Source: CAYYIS01 sp964470965
GTDB lineage: Bacteria; JAAXHH01; JABIQT01
DNA length: 64,000 nt
Assembly (NCBI GenBank): GCA_964470965.1
Contig: CAYYIS010000005.1
Span: 62,001 to 126,000, forward strand
Direction of reading: 5' to 3'
The notes beneath the pieces are model-generated. The model was not told where the DNA came from. It saw nothing but the letters and a program-made list of their open reading frames with translations, and ran no database searches. How positions within the stretch are numbered: position 1 is the first letter of the stretch; every line of letters begins with the position of its first letter. Positions 19,718-27,955 of the stretch are shown here, one piece after another. A program made the position numbers and the translations under genes.

Positions 19718-20164
19718 GTGTTTAGGTATCTGACGACATTGATTGTTGCCGCTTCTGCGATTCCGTTGCTGAATTGCAGCAAGGGCATCCTGGAACCCGG
19801 AGATGTGGCTTTGCCGATGACCGGGCTCTACAGGCTGGAAAGCAGAACCTTCGTAGCGCAGGACTCCGCCGCAACCGTCCTGGAGCTGCTGGTCCCGCCC
19901 GAAGTGCGGTCAAGGCTGGTATTAAATCTGAATGGCCGCTATGGACAGCTGGACTCGCTGGAGACGGACCAGGGTTTACAGGTCTATACGGAAACGGGAC
20001 GCTGGAGTATCGTCGGGGATGATTTTTATCTTGAATCGGATGACAACCGGATTGCAGTTGAAAAGTTCGCGTTCGACCAGGTACGTCTGATTCGCACACT
20101 AAATGATCAGCCGGGGAATGTCCCAGGTGGTTCTTTCAGCATCATCGATGTGTGGCGCAGATAG
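19718..20164 (+). CDS. Small predicted lipoprotein, function unknown
   Basis: About 148 residues starting from GTG at 19718. I prefer this start because CGGAGGA lies 9 bp upstream and it gives a clean lipoprotein signal, MFRYLTTLIVAASAIPLLNC, with the lipobox LLNC at residues 17-20. The upstream TTG/ATG starts at 19649 and 19670 would put charged residues before the signal. The mature part is beta-rich (LVLNLNGRYGQLDSLE, GRWSIVGDDFYLES) and resembles small lipocalin-like META/DUF-type lipoproteins only in general pattern. I recognise no family. Likely an envelope protein of the same cluster. Confidence 0.6.
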   Translation: MFRYLTTLIVAASAIPLLNCSKGILEPGDVALPMTGLYRLESRTFVAQDSAATVLELLVPPEVRSRLVLNLNGRYGQLDSLETDQGLQVYTETGRWSIVGDDFYLESDDNRIAVEKFAFDQVRLIRTLNDQPGNVPGGSFSIIDVWRR

Positions 20165-20204
20165 GTTGCGTATGGAATTATGATTTTTCACAAACTGGAA
20201 ATGC

Positions 20205-20480
20205 ATGAGTAAATTGGATAAACAGGCCAGAGCGGAAGCCCGGATTGGTCAGCCTCTCGCAGTGTATTTCAGTCAATCTACCAATAAACACGCCCCCCTC
20301 AGTAAGATAGCCAATGATCTCGACGTAAGTCTTGTCACCGCGAAAATCTGGACCTACCAGTTCAATCCCAACAACTACCGGCTGCTGTTCGGCCCCATCA
20401 TCACCGCGCTCTATGTTTTGATACTCGCCGGCGTCACGGTGGGTGGATATTTAACATTCTACTGGATTAATCCCTATTGA
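20205..20480 (+). CDS. Small membrane protein with helix-turn-helix-like N-terminus
   Basis: A 91-residue protein. Residues about 30-52 (PLSKIANDLDVSLVTAKIWT) look like a helix-turn-helix, and residues about 62-88 are a single strongly hydrophobic helix (FGPIITALYVLILAGVTVGG). That suggests a membrane-anchored DNA-binding or regulatory peptide, but the HTH may be only a fortuitous helical pair. It lies 40 bp after the small lipoprotein and 70 bp before the OPT-like transporter. The family is not recognised. Confidence 0.55.
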   Translation: MSKLDKQARAEARIGQPLAVYFSQSTNKHAPLSKIANDLDVSLVTAKIWTYQFNPNNYRLLFGPIITALYVLILAGVTVGGYLTFYWINPY

Positions 20481-20490
20481 TTCTTTAGAT

Positions 20491-20515
20491 GGACGGACTA
20501 TATTGACAATCCGTC
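20491..20515 (+). promoter_or_regulatory. Short inverted repeat upstream of the OPT-like gene
   Basis: GACGGA (20492-20497) and TCCGTC (20510-20515) flank a 12-bp loop containing TATTGACA. It could be a protein-binding site or weak hairpin in the 70-bp gap before the transporter. Weak evidence only. Confidence 0.25.
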
Positions 20516-20550
20516 TAATCCGGACAGACTGAAATTCCTAGGGCTAATCC

Positions 20551-22533
20551 ATGTCAAACGTTAAAGATGAGGTGTGTGTAACCGACGCATCGGAGGAACT
20601 CCCGGACTTCGCTGACGGTTTTAACATGAAAACCGTTATTGGTATCGCGTTCCTCGGGCTGTTCATGATTCCGGGTTCGATCTACCTGAACCTGATCGCC
20701 GGTCAGAGTCTTGGACCGGCGGCGGAATGGACCACCATCATTCTGTTCATAGAAGTGGCCCGCAGATCGTTCACGACGCTGCGGCGGCAAGAGATTTATA
20801 TGCTGTATTATGTCGCCGCCAGTCTGACTGCGGGATTCGGCGTAGCGCTCTCAGGCGGACCGTTCGCCCAGTTGGTATGGAATCAGTATTTCGTTCAATC
20901 CCCCGGTGCCAAAGCCTTCGGTATCGACGATCAGATTCCATCCTGGGTCTCACCTTTGGGAACCTCGGATGCGATCATCAACCGGACACTGTTTCACCCG
21001 GACTGGCTGGCGCCGATCGCGCTGACCGCCGTCCTGTACATTCTGAGCCGCGCCAGTGCCTTTACCTTAGGATATGGACTGTTCCGTATCACCGCCGATG
21101 TGGAGCGGCTACCGTTTCCACTCGCGCCCATACAGGCCGAAGGAGCTACGGCACTGGCCGAAAGCTCGTCCGGCAACGAAACCTGGCGATGGCGCGCCTT
21201 TAGTATGGGCGCCATGTTGGGCTTAGTCTTCGGCGCCTTCTATATCGGCATTCCGGCTATCACCGGCGCGCTTCTCACCGAACCGATCGCCCTCATTCCC
21301 ATCCCCTTTGTAGACCTGACGCGCAATACCGAGAGTATCCTGCCGGCAGCCGCGGTTGCCATCGAACTCAGTATCCAGCCGATTCTCATTGGGTTCGTTC
21401 TACCATTTTGGATCGTCATCGGCAGTGTGGTCGGATCGGTGCTGACACTCATATTGAACCCGTTTCTTTACGATCTGGGCGCTCTCTCCACCTGGTCACC
21501 AGGTATGGACACCATTCAGACGACACTGGTGAACGATATCGATTTCTGGATGAGCGTGCGTATTGGTACGGCGTTTGCCGTGGCGCTCCTGGGGATGTAC
21601 AGCATACTGCAGGCTCTGCGGACACGTAAAAAGGCAGCAAAAGACGGTAAACAGAAGATTTCGATGAAACCACCGCCGGGACGAGGTGATTTTCCTATGA
21701 GCGTCATCATCGGTGTGTTTTTGCTCATAACTGTGGGATATGTCACCTTGAGTTGGAGGCTAGTACCCGGGTTCCCGGTAATGTTTTTCATTTTTTACGG
21801 TTTTATTTATACCCCGCTCAGCTCCTACGCCAGCGCCCGCCTGCGCGCCATCACGGGAACGGACCTCCAGTTTCCGATGATTAAAGAAGCGACATTTCTG
21901 TTGAGCGGATACAAAGGAGTGGACATCTGGTTCGCGCCGATACCAGTCTTCAACTACGGGGGCCAGGCACAGGCTTTCCGGGAAATCGAGCTCACGCGTA
22001 CTAAATTTACGAGTGTGCTCAAGGCCGAACTGCTGATGATCCCGGTCCTGCTATTCTGCAGCCTGTTGTTCTGGCATTTCATATGGGGTCTGGCGCCAAT
22101 ACCTTCACAGGCGTATCCGTTCGCACAGAAATTCTGGCAGCAACAGGCAACCATGCAGGCCCTGTGGTATTCCAGTACGACAGGTGGCGGCATTGAAAAC
22201 AGCTACCTGCTACAGGCGCTCAAAGCACCACTCATCCTGGGCGGCATGGCATTCGGTGTGGTGGCCTATGCATTGCTGGCGGTGTTCAACCTGCCGGTTA
22301 TCCTGATTTTCGGTATCATCAAGTCGATCGGCACAGTATCCCACAACTTCTTACCGGAATTATTCGGCGCGTTGCTCGGAAGGTATTATATGGAGAAGAA
22401 ATTCGGTATCCGGCAGTGGTACCGTTACACGCCGGTCCTGGCGGCCGGCTACGCATGCGGCACCGGGTTGGTAGGTATGGCGACGGTCGCCGTTGCGCTT
22501 ATCACGAAGACGGTGTCGCCTCTGGCCTATTAG
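20551..22533 (+). CDS. OPT-superfamily-like oligopeptide transporter
   Basis: A 660-residue polytopic inner-membrane protein with at least 12 hydrophobic segments. Features resembling the oligopeptide transporter (OPT/YSL, DUF6785-type) superfamily include FPLAPIQAEGATALAES in the middle of the first half and long helices with conserved Gly/Pro. OPT proteins are proton-coupled importers of peptides or metal chelates; the substrate here is unknown. A soluble loop with KAAKDGKQKISMKPPPGRGD separates the two halves. It follows the envelope cluster on the same strand and ends one base before the end of the convergent GerW-type gene. Confidence 0.65.
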   Translation: MSNVKDEVCVTDASEELPDFADGFNMKTVIGIAFLGLFMIPGSIYLNLIAGQSLGPAAEWTTIILFIEVARRSFTTLRRQEIYMLYYVAASLTAGFGVALSGGPFAQLVWNQYFVQSPGAKAFGIDDQIPSWVSPLGTSDAIINRTLFHPDWLAPIALTAVLYILSRASAFTLGYGLFRITADVERLPFPLAPIQAEGATALAESSSGNETWRWRAFSMGAMLGLVFGAFYIGIPAITGALLTEPIALIPIPFVDLTRNTESILPAAAVAIELSIQPILIGFVLPFWIVIGSVVGSVLTLILNPFLYDLGALSTWSPGMDTIQTTLVNDIDFWMSVRIGTAFAVALLGMYSILQALRTRKKAAKDGKQKISMKPPPGRGDFPMSVIIGVFLLITVGYVTLSWRLVPGFPVMFFIFYGFIYTPLSSYASARLRAITGTDLQFPMIKEATFLLSGYKGVDIWFAPIPVFNYGGQAQAFREIELTRTKFTSVLKAELLMIPVLLFCSLLFWHFIWGLAPIPSQAYPFAQKFWQQQATMQALWYSSTTGGGIENSYLLQALKAPLILGGMAFGVVAYALLAVFNLPVILIFGIIKSIGTVSHNFLPELFGALLGRYYMEKKFGIRQWYRYTPVLAAGYACGTGLVGMATVAVALITKTVSPLAY

Positions 22534-22534
22534 A

Positions 22535-22879
22535 TCAACCGTCGTCCAGGCGATCTTTCAACTGATCTATGATATCAGGTATCAGTTCAACCAGTTGCCC
22601 CATGGGACTCCCCGGCGTCTGCAGATGAAGCAGCTGGACATCATCCTCCCGGACCACCAGAAACGCAACCGGTTCGACAGACACCCCGCCGCCGGTCCCC
22701 GTGCCCTGTCCCTGATCCTCTTTAAGACCGATGCCACCGGCGCCGAAACCCATCGAAATTTTCGACACAGGAATTACATGGGCACTGCCGACTTCAAGCG
22801 GCTTACCCACATGGACTTCCGTCTGCGCTATGTTTCTGAGTTCTTCGAGTACGGTCTGGATAAGATCTTCAACAGCCAT
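22535..22879 (-). CDS. GerW/YtfJ-family protein
   Basis: A 114-residue protein of the GerW (YtfJ) family. It has the family pattern of an N-terminal helix (LIQTVLEELRNIAQTEVHVG), a glycine-rich central segment (KISMGFGAGGIG, then GTGTGGGVSVEPVAFLVV) and a C-terminal helix. In Bacillus the homologue contributes to spore germination, but the family is widespread in non-sporulating bacteria with unknown function, so no sporulation role is implied here. It is convergent with the OPT-like gene with a 1-bp gap. Confidence 0.8.
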   Translation of the reverse strand: MAVEDLIQTVLEELRNIAQTEVHVGKPLEVGSAHVIPVSKISMGFGAGGIGLKEDQGQGTGTGGGVSVEPVAFLVVREDDVQLLHLQTPGSPMGQLVELIPDIIDQLKDRLDDG

Positions 22880-23036
22880 CAGCCGCTCCTTGCCAATTTA
22901 AATCTATTGAACTGTTGCACCTTAAGCCTCTGATACGGTCCATTTCAATATATATACCGAATTTTAATCTGTCTAATTCTTTTCCGTATCTATCCGTATC
23001 AAAATAAGTCACGCGACGTTTTTTCAAAATACCACT

Positions 23037-23065
23037 TGACTCCTATCCACATGTTTTGTACATTT
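23037..23065 (+). promoter_or_regulatory. lexA promoter
   Basis: TTGACT (23037-23042), 17-bp spacer, TACATT (23060-23065). About 105 bp of leader precede the ATG. Confidence 0.55.
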
Positions 23066-23072
23066 CTGTTTG

Positions 23073-23080
23073 GTATACCC
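23073..23080. promoter_or_regulatory. Candidate self-operator of lexA
   Basis: GGTATACC is a perfect 8-bp palindrome placed at the expected start of transcription, a usual spot for a repressor site. LexA boxes differ between phyla and I cannot match it to a known one, so this is a guess by position. Confidence 0.2.
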
Positions 23081-23175
23081 CTGTTAATCATCATTCGATT
23101 AGGCTTCTGGTAGGCGTCCTTGGTATGAAATTGAAAGCGGCAGGAGTTTCAGATTTAAATAAATAGGAGTTTGTT

Positions 23176-23787
23176 ATGAAAATGTTGACTGTTAAGCAGC
23201 AGAACGTATTAGATTTTATCCGGGAACAGGTGAATCGAATGGGATTTCCTCCCAGCGTCCGTGAAATCGCTCAATCGTTCGAGATCAGCACCCGTGCCGC
23301 CTACGACCACCTGCGGGCCATCGAGAAAAAAGGGCACATCCGTCGTGACCCCATGAAACCACGGGCAATTGAAATCGTGGGCAATAAAGGGCGGGATATG
23401 ATCAATTCGGATGAAGTGGCGTTCGTGCCCCTTGTGGGGCGTGTGGCCGCCGGTGTACCTATCCTGGCAGATGAAAACGTGGACGATCACCTGGCGTTCC
23501 CTGCCACGATGGTTCAGAGTGGTAACATCTTCGCCCTGGAAGTTACCGGCGACAGCATGATTGGAGATGGTATCATGGACGGAGATTATGTGCTCGTTAG
23601 GGAACAAAAGATCGCCGAACCCGGAGAAACGGTCGTCGCACTGCTGGGCGAAGAGGCCACGGTGAAGCGCTTCTATCGTGAGAAGAACCGCGTCCGGCTG
23701 GAGCCTGCCAACCCCACTATGGGACCTATCATCTCGGATGATGTGAGCATCGTCGGCAAGGTGGTCGGTGTTTTTCGTCGCCTATAA
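23176..23787 (+). CDS. lexA: LexA SOS-response repressor
   Basis: A 203-residue repressor-protease. The N-terminal winged helix-turn-helix covers about 1-65 (GFPPSVREIAQSFEISTRAA is the recognition region). The S24 peptidase domain has the cleavage site Ala92-Gly93 (RVAAGVP), nucleophile Ser127 (TGDSMIGDGI) and Lys164 (ATVKRFY); the 35- and 37-residue spacings equal those of E. coli LexA. RecA filaments trigger self-cleavage, which derepresses DNA repair genes. AGGAG sits 6 bp before the ATG. It stands alone with its own promoter and no SOS gene adjacent. Confidence 0.95.
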   Translation: MKMLTVKQQNVLDFIREQVNRMGFPPSVREIAQSFEISTRAAYDHLRAIEKKGHIRRDPMKPRAIEIVGNKGRDMINSDEVAFVPLVGRVAAGVPILADENVDDHLAFPATMVQSGNIFALEVTGDSMIGDGIMDGDYVLVREQKIAEPGETVVALLGEEATVKRFYREKNRVRLEPANPTMGPIISDDVSIVGKVVGVFRRL

Positions 23788-23885
23788 AACAATCGGATTT
23801 CGGTACACCATTAATAGAAATGGGAGCTCGACCAGGATCAGGACCAGCCTGTACAGAAACTGAAAGTCTGAATACATCACGTCAC

Positions 23886-23924
23886 ATTCCTAATTGCCGC
23901 CGCACTGCGCAGGCAGTTAGGAAT
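23886..23924. terminator. Hairpin between lexA and the convergent sugar isomerase gene
   Basis: A 13-bp stem with one mismatch (ATTCCTAATTGCC at 23886-23898 against 23912-23924) and a 13-nt loop, followed on the plus strand by an A/T-rich tail without a long T-run. It sits about 100 bp after lexA and 130 bp after the leftward gene, so it may serve both. Confidence 0.4.
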
Positions 23925-24053
23925 TCTAACAAATAAAACGTTATGGGACGACTGTCCACGTAACCGCAGGGCACGGAGACTCAGGACAAGCGGTTTGAGG
24001 TTAGGTCATGGCCAGACGGCTCATATACAGGAACGTCGCAGTTATGCGGATTA

Positions 24054-24908
24054 CTATCCAGAAAGGTGATCCTCGAGGAAACGGCGGCTGATCTGCGCAC
24101 TTTCCAGTGGCGTCCGTGTTGTATCATCCAGCTCCACCACCAGCCAGCCTGAATACTCGATTTCTTCGATTGCCTTCATAACGCCCCGTAAATCGATCGT
24201 CCCCTCTCCTAGCTCAACGAACTCATCGTTGCGTATATCTTTGAGATGTATGTATCTGATTCGATCGGGATACTTATAGATCGTCGCCACAGGGTCCGCC
24301 CCCCCACGTGTCAGATGGGCCACATCCGGGGTTAGCGCGATCAGATCCGGATCGGTTTCGCGGCAGAACAGATCGACCTGTTCGCCCGTTTCTACCATGG
24401 TGCCGGAATGCGGATGATAACAGGCCATGATGCCTATTTCCCGGCACTGGCGCCCAATTTCATGCAGTGAATGGAAGAATCGGTCGTAATCAATCTTTGT
24501 GTAAATACCATCGGTATTCAGTCCTCCTCCGAGGATCAAATGCCCGCATCCTGCGTCCTTAACGAATCGGGCGGCCGATAGACAGGCTCTGATTTCATGT
24601 TCGGCCAGGTTCGGGTCGATGAAACGGCCGGAACAGTACATGGAAGAAAGCCTTAAATTCTGTTTCGCTGCCAGTCCGGCTAAATCCATAGGGGTCCGGT
24701 AGTTCTCAGTCTCCAGGTACGTTTCCGGTTGCTCGGAGTATGCCCGGGCCAGTCGATCCACATAACCATACCAGGTGTCGTCCGGTTTCGGGGGAAAACT
24801 GAACGTTTCAAACCCTTGAAACCCCGCATGGGAGATATCTCGAAGTGCGGTAATGATATCGCTACGCCAAGTTATGGTATGGTAAGCGAGAGAGATCGTT
24901 TTGTTCAC
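24054..24908 (-). CDS. Sugar phosphate isomerase/epimerase-type TIM-barrel protein
   Basis: A 284-residue xylose-isomerase-like (AP endonuclease 2 superfamily) TIM barrel. Typical metal-site segments are visible: HPHSGTMVETGEQ, LTPDVAHLTRGGADP, IHLKDIRND and WLVVELDDT, which supply the His/Asp/Glu ligands of the inosose dehydratase/tagatose-epimerase type. It probably isomerises, epimerises or dehydrates a sugar or cyclitol in the cytoplasm, in keeping with the Gfo/Idh/MocA genes in this window. The start is GTG at 24908 with AGGAAA about 10 bp upstream. The next gene upstream is an aldo/keto reductase on the same strand, 155 bp away. Confidence 0.8.
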   Translation of the reverse strand: MNKTISLAYHTITWRSDIITALRDISHAGFQGFETFSFPPKPDDTWYGYVDRLARAYSEQPETYLETENYRTPMDLAGLAAKQNLRLSSMYCSGRFIDPNLAEHEIRACLSAARFVKDAGCGHLILGGGLNTDGIYTKIDYDRFFHSLHEIGRQCREIGIMACYHPHSGTMVETGEQVDLFCRETDPDLIALTPDVAHLTRGGADPVATIYKYPDRIRYIHLKDIRNDEFVELGEGTIDLRGVMKAIEEIEYSGWLVVELDDTTRTPLESAQISRRFLEDHLSG

Positions 24909-25063
24909 TTATTCATGGTTTCCTGTTACACTTTTCAATCGTCCATGAAGCCTTTTAACCATCCGTGGAGTTTGAGCTGGGCCCGATTCGAGGAATTGCA
25001 TTCTTTTTAAGAACCATAGTGTCACCCGGCAAACATCAATCTTATGAAACAATTAGATGGGAA

Positions 25064-26017
25064 TTATGGAATTCCCCAGGCGCTCGGATTAATCAGATCG
25101 GGATCGTCAATAGCAAGAGACAGGGTCTGGTCGTAAATATCATCTGGGAGTCCATTACCGTCAGACACAGACACAGCTTCCTCCACATACGGGATTCTGT
25201 CAGCGCCTACTATTATTGATGAAACTGCCGTGTTGGACAGCCCGAACCGGAGTGCCAGTTGCGGAATAGAAGGAAGGTCAGGCGTAAGGAGCGATTCGAG
25301 CGCCGTGGTGCGTTCAGCGAGTGGGGCCAGCCGCTCCGGAAGGTGTTGGGCTTTTTCCGTCAGGGCGCCTTTAAGAAGGGCAGACCGGATGATGACGCCC
25401 ATATCTCCGGCCGCCGCGTCAGGTAATATAGTCAACGCGTTGCGCTGGTCGAAAATGCTGTAAGCTAATTGCAGCGTGTCCCATTGTCCGTTATTTATCA
25501 CCGCCCGTGAGGCTTCCTCGCTGTACGAAGAGTAGCCGATATATCGGATTTTACCAGCCTGACGCGCCCGGTCTAATACATCGAAAACATCGCCCTCTTC
25601 GATCATCATAATCTCAAGGAACGGCACATCTCTTCCATGGATCTGCAGTAAATCGATGACATCTGTTTCAAGATGCCTTAGACTCTGGTGGATCGAGGTT
25701 TCCACCCGTTCCCGCACCTCGGTAACGGGCAGCCCCTTGTCCGACCAGTGCAGGCTCTTGGTCGCCAGGACATACTCGTCACGGCGAGCACGTAAAGCCC
25801 GTCCGATGATCTTTTCGCTGGTGCCGTATTCAGCAGCGGTGTCGATAAGGTTCACGCCCTGATCCAGCGCAAAGTTAAGCAGTCTTCCGGCGTCTTGTTC
25901 TGATGGTTGGTTCGTATTCTGGCCCGTGCGTATGCCGTAGTCTATACCCAATTCCACCGTGCCGAGGCCTATTTCCGAGATCTGAAAATCCGTGCGGCCC
26001 AGCCGTCTGTATTGCAT
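25064..26017 (-). CDS. Aldo/keto reductase
   Basis: A 317-residue NADPH-dependent (beta/alpha)8 oxidoreductase. The catalytic tetrad is visible as Asp and Tyr in LIDTAAEYGTSE, Lys in ATKSLHW and His in LLQIHGRD, and a cofactor-binding segment SSIIVGADRIPYVEEA lies near the C-terminus. Members reduce aldehydes or keto sugars. It is the same orientation as the isomerase downstream and the dienelactone hydrolase-like gene upstream (139 bp), suggesting a loose catabolic group; the substrate is unknown. Confidence 0.85.
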   Translation of the reverse strand: MQYRRLGRTDFQISEIGLGTVELGIDYGIRTGQNTNQPSEQDAGRLLNFALDQGVNLIDTAAEYGTSEKIIGRALRARRDEYVLATKSLHWSDKGLPVTEVRERVETSIHQSLRHLETDVIDLLQIHGRDVPFLEIMMIEEGDVFDVLDRARQAGKIRYIGYSSYSEEASRAVINNGQWDTLQLAYSIFDQRNALTILPDAAAGDMGVIIRSALLKGALTEKAQHLPERLAPLAERTTALESLLTPDLPSIPQLALRFGLSNTAVSSIIVGADRIPYVEEAVSVSDGNGLPDDIYDQTLSLAIDDPDLINPSAWGIP

Positions 26018-26156
26018 ATGCGAGTTCCTGGAATCAATTGGTTAACGTTTATGGATCGTAGAACATAGTTCACGGAGGTGGGTGTTGCAAGAAAAATGCA
26101 GGGGTGCAACCGTATCCCCTGCACAGTCAATACCTGAACCAGTATTCCGGATCTGT

Positions 26157-26924
26157 TCACTGCATGGTACGGTCAAGGAAAGACACGATCTTCGTCCACG
26201 CCTGGCGGCTTACCTCTTGATTGTAAGACCGTTTTTCGTTCTCATTCATAAATGCGTGTCCCACATCCGGATAGATCTGGATGTCCACGGATTTTCCGAC
26301 ATCGGAACAGGCCTCTGAGAACGCCTGAACGCTACGGGTTGGAATACTGCGGTCATCCTCACCGAAGATCCCGAGTATCGGGCAAGCGATTTTTTCGATA
26401 CTGGCGCGCTCGGTCACCAGTCGGCCGTAGCTGATAACACAAGCCGCGAGATCCGGGACCGTCAATGCCATGGTGAGTGCGTAGCCGCCTCCCATGGACC
26501 ATCCAACCGCGGCAAATTTAGCATCCCGAATGTCCTCTCGTGATTTCAGGTAAGCCACCGCTGCCATTAGGTCTCCGACCACCTGTTCACCGGAGAGACT
26601 GCGACTGAGCTTGTAGGCCGCTCCGGCATTGGCGGGTGTTTTTCCTCGGAAAAGATCTACAGCCAGGACGATATACCCTTCGTCAGCTAAACGATCAGCG
26701 CTGCGTCGCATCCAGTCATCCAGTCCCCACCATCCGTGGATGGCGACTATGGCCGGAAACGATCCCTGCGCATCCGGCATGGTTAAATAGCCGGCTACGG
26801 TGCCATCCCCGCTGACGTATTGAATATCCGTGCCGGTCGCTCCGTGGACGGTCAAGGGTGAGAGGCCCAACCCGGTCAGCAGAATGCAGCCAACGAATAA
26901 ACCAGCCACGACGTTGCGTATCAT
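26157..26924 (-). CDS. Exported dienelactone hydrolase-family alpha/beta hydrolase
   Basis: A 255-residue protein with an N-terminal signal or anchor segment (about 1-29) and an alpha/beta-hydrolase fold. The catalytic triad can be read as Ser143 in GWSMGGG, Asp190 or Asp191 in GEDDRSIP and His223 in GHAF. True dienelactone hydrolases use Cys, so this is a Ser-type member, probably an esterase acting in the periplasm. It starts 9 bp after the HDAC-like gene, implying cotranscription. Confidence 0.8.
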   Translation of the reverse strand: MIRNVVAGLFVGCILLTGLGLSPLTVHGATGTDIQYVSGDGTVAGYLTMPDAQGSFPAIVAIHGWWGLDDWMRRSADRLADEGYIVLAVDLFRGKTPANAGAAYKLSRSLSGEQVVGDLMAAVAYLKSREDIRDAKFAAVGWSMGGGYALTMALTVPDLAACVISYGRLVTERASIEKIACPILGIFGEDDRSIPTRSVQAFSEACSDVGKSVDIQIYPDVGHAFMNENEKRSYNQEVSRQAWTKIVSFLDRTMQ

Positions 26925-26933
26925 GAATCCCTT

Positions 26934-27893
26934 TTACCTCTTCGTTAGAGCTAGCAGGTGGGATTCCACACTCCGGGCAAGCGCAGAAAGATTATAGCCG
27001 CCCTCAAGTACGGAAACGAGGCGGCTATCGCAGCATGTGTCGGCCAAATCCATCACCATTTCTGTCATCTTCGCGAACCCTTCTTCGGTAACCAGTGTGC
27101 CGGCGAGAGGGTCCTCAGCATGCGCATCGAAACCAGCGGACACCATGATCAACTCCGGGCGAAAGGCCCGCCCCGCTGGGAGTATCTGTTCATTAAACGC
27201 GGTCAGAAAAATATCGTCCCCGTCCCCCTCGCTAACCGGGCAATTGAGCGTGTACCCCTCGCCCTCACCTTTTCCGGTTTCCCAGGAAAGTCCGGTGTAC
27301 GGATACAGCGGATACTGATGGATACTCATATAATAAACGGAAGAATCCGCCTCAAAGATATGTTGTGTGCCGTTGCCGTGATGCACATCCCAATCGATTA
27401 TGAGTACCCGCTCTAAACCGTATCTAATCTGTGCATACCGGGCACCCACCGCTACGCTGTTAAAGATGCAGAACCCCATGCCCCGATCGTATTCCGCGTG
27501 GTGGCCCGGAGGCCTTATGGCGCAGAAAGCATTGGCGTTGTGCTCCGCCATAACCGAATCGACACCTGCCATGACACCACCGGCGGCCATAAGGGCTACG
27601 TCGTACGATACCGGGCAGATGGTTGTGTCACCGGTCGGCAACTGAGATATCCCGGCTTGGCACCAACCCGCAACCGCCTTCACGTAATCCGGATCATGTA
27701 CGGTTGTGATCGACGCCACATCCGCAGGTGATGGAGTGATCGGAATCATATGATTCAATGGAGAGTCAGTCTCCTCTGAAACCACGTTCGCCAGTCGGGA
27801 CTGAATAGAGCGCAGGCGTTGCGGACGCTCCGGATGGTGCAGGCCGGTATCATGGTTCAAATAATCAGGGTGGTTGATGAGATATGTTGGCAT
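26934..27893 (-). CDS. Histone deacetylase-family (class II-like) amidohydrolase
   Basis: A 319-residue zinc amidohydrolase of the HDAC/acetoin utilisation/acetylpolyamine amidohydrolase family. The motifs IRPPGHHAEYDRGMGFCIFN, DWDVHHGNGTQ, SAGFDAHAEDPL and LEGGYNL supply the charge relay His pair, the zinc ligands and the active-site loop. Bacterial members deacetylate polyamines, small acetylated compounds or acetyl-lysine; the substrate is not evident. I start at the ATG (27893) rather than the TTG nine bases upstream, since neither has a strong ribosome-binding site and the ATG gives the usual N-terminus (PTYLINHPDYLNHDTG). Confidence 0.9.
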   Translation of the reverse strand: MPTYLINHPDYLNHDTGLHHPERPQRLRSIQSRLANVVSEETDSPLNHMIPITPSPADVASITTVHDPDYVKAVAGWCQAGISQLPTGDTTICPVSYDVALMAAGGVMAGVDSVMAEHNANAFCAIRPPGHHAEYDRGMGFCIFNSVAVGARYAQIRYGLERVLIIDWDVHHGNGTQHIFEADSSVYYMSIHQYPLYPYTGLSWETGKGEGEGYTLNCPVSEGDGDDIFLTAFNEQILPAGRAFRPELIMVSAGFDAHAEDPLAGTLVTEEGFAKMTEMVMDLADTCCDSRLVSVLEGGYNLSALARSVESHLLALTKR

Positions 27894-27955
27894 AGGAGAC
27901 AAAGGCTGTGCGAGTGGGTACTTCTGGATTACGCACTCGCTGAGACCATTTTACC

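Larger units (their letters stand above)
22880..23175. other. Divergent intergenic region upstream of lexA
   Basis: About 300 bp with no gene. It is AT-richer than its neighbours and holds the lexA promoter (23037-23065) and the palindrome GGTATACC (23073-23080) at the expected transcription start. Confidence 0.55.

Noticed and set aside
22535..22879. GerW-type gene as evidence for sporulation
   Set aside because: The family is widespread in non-sporulating bacteria, and no other spore gene is present.
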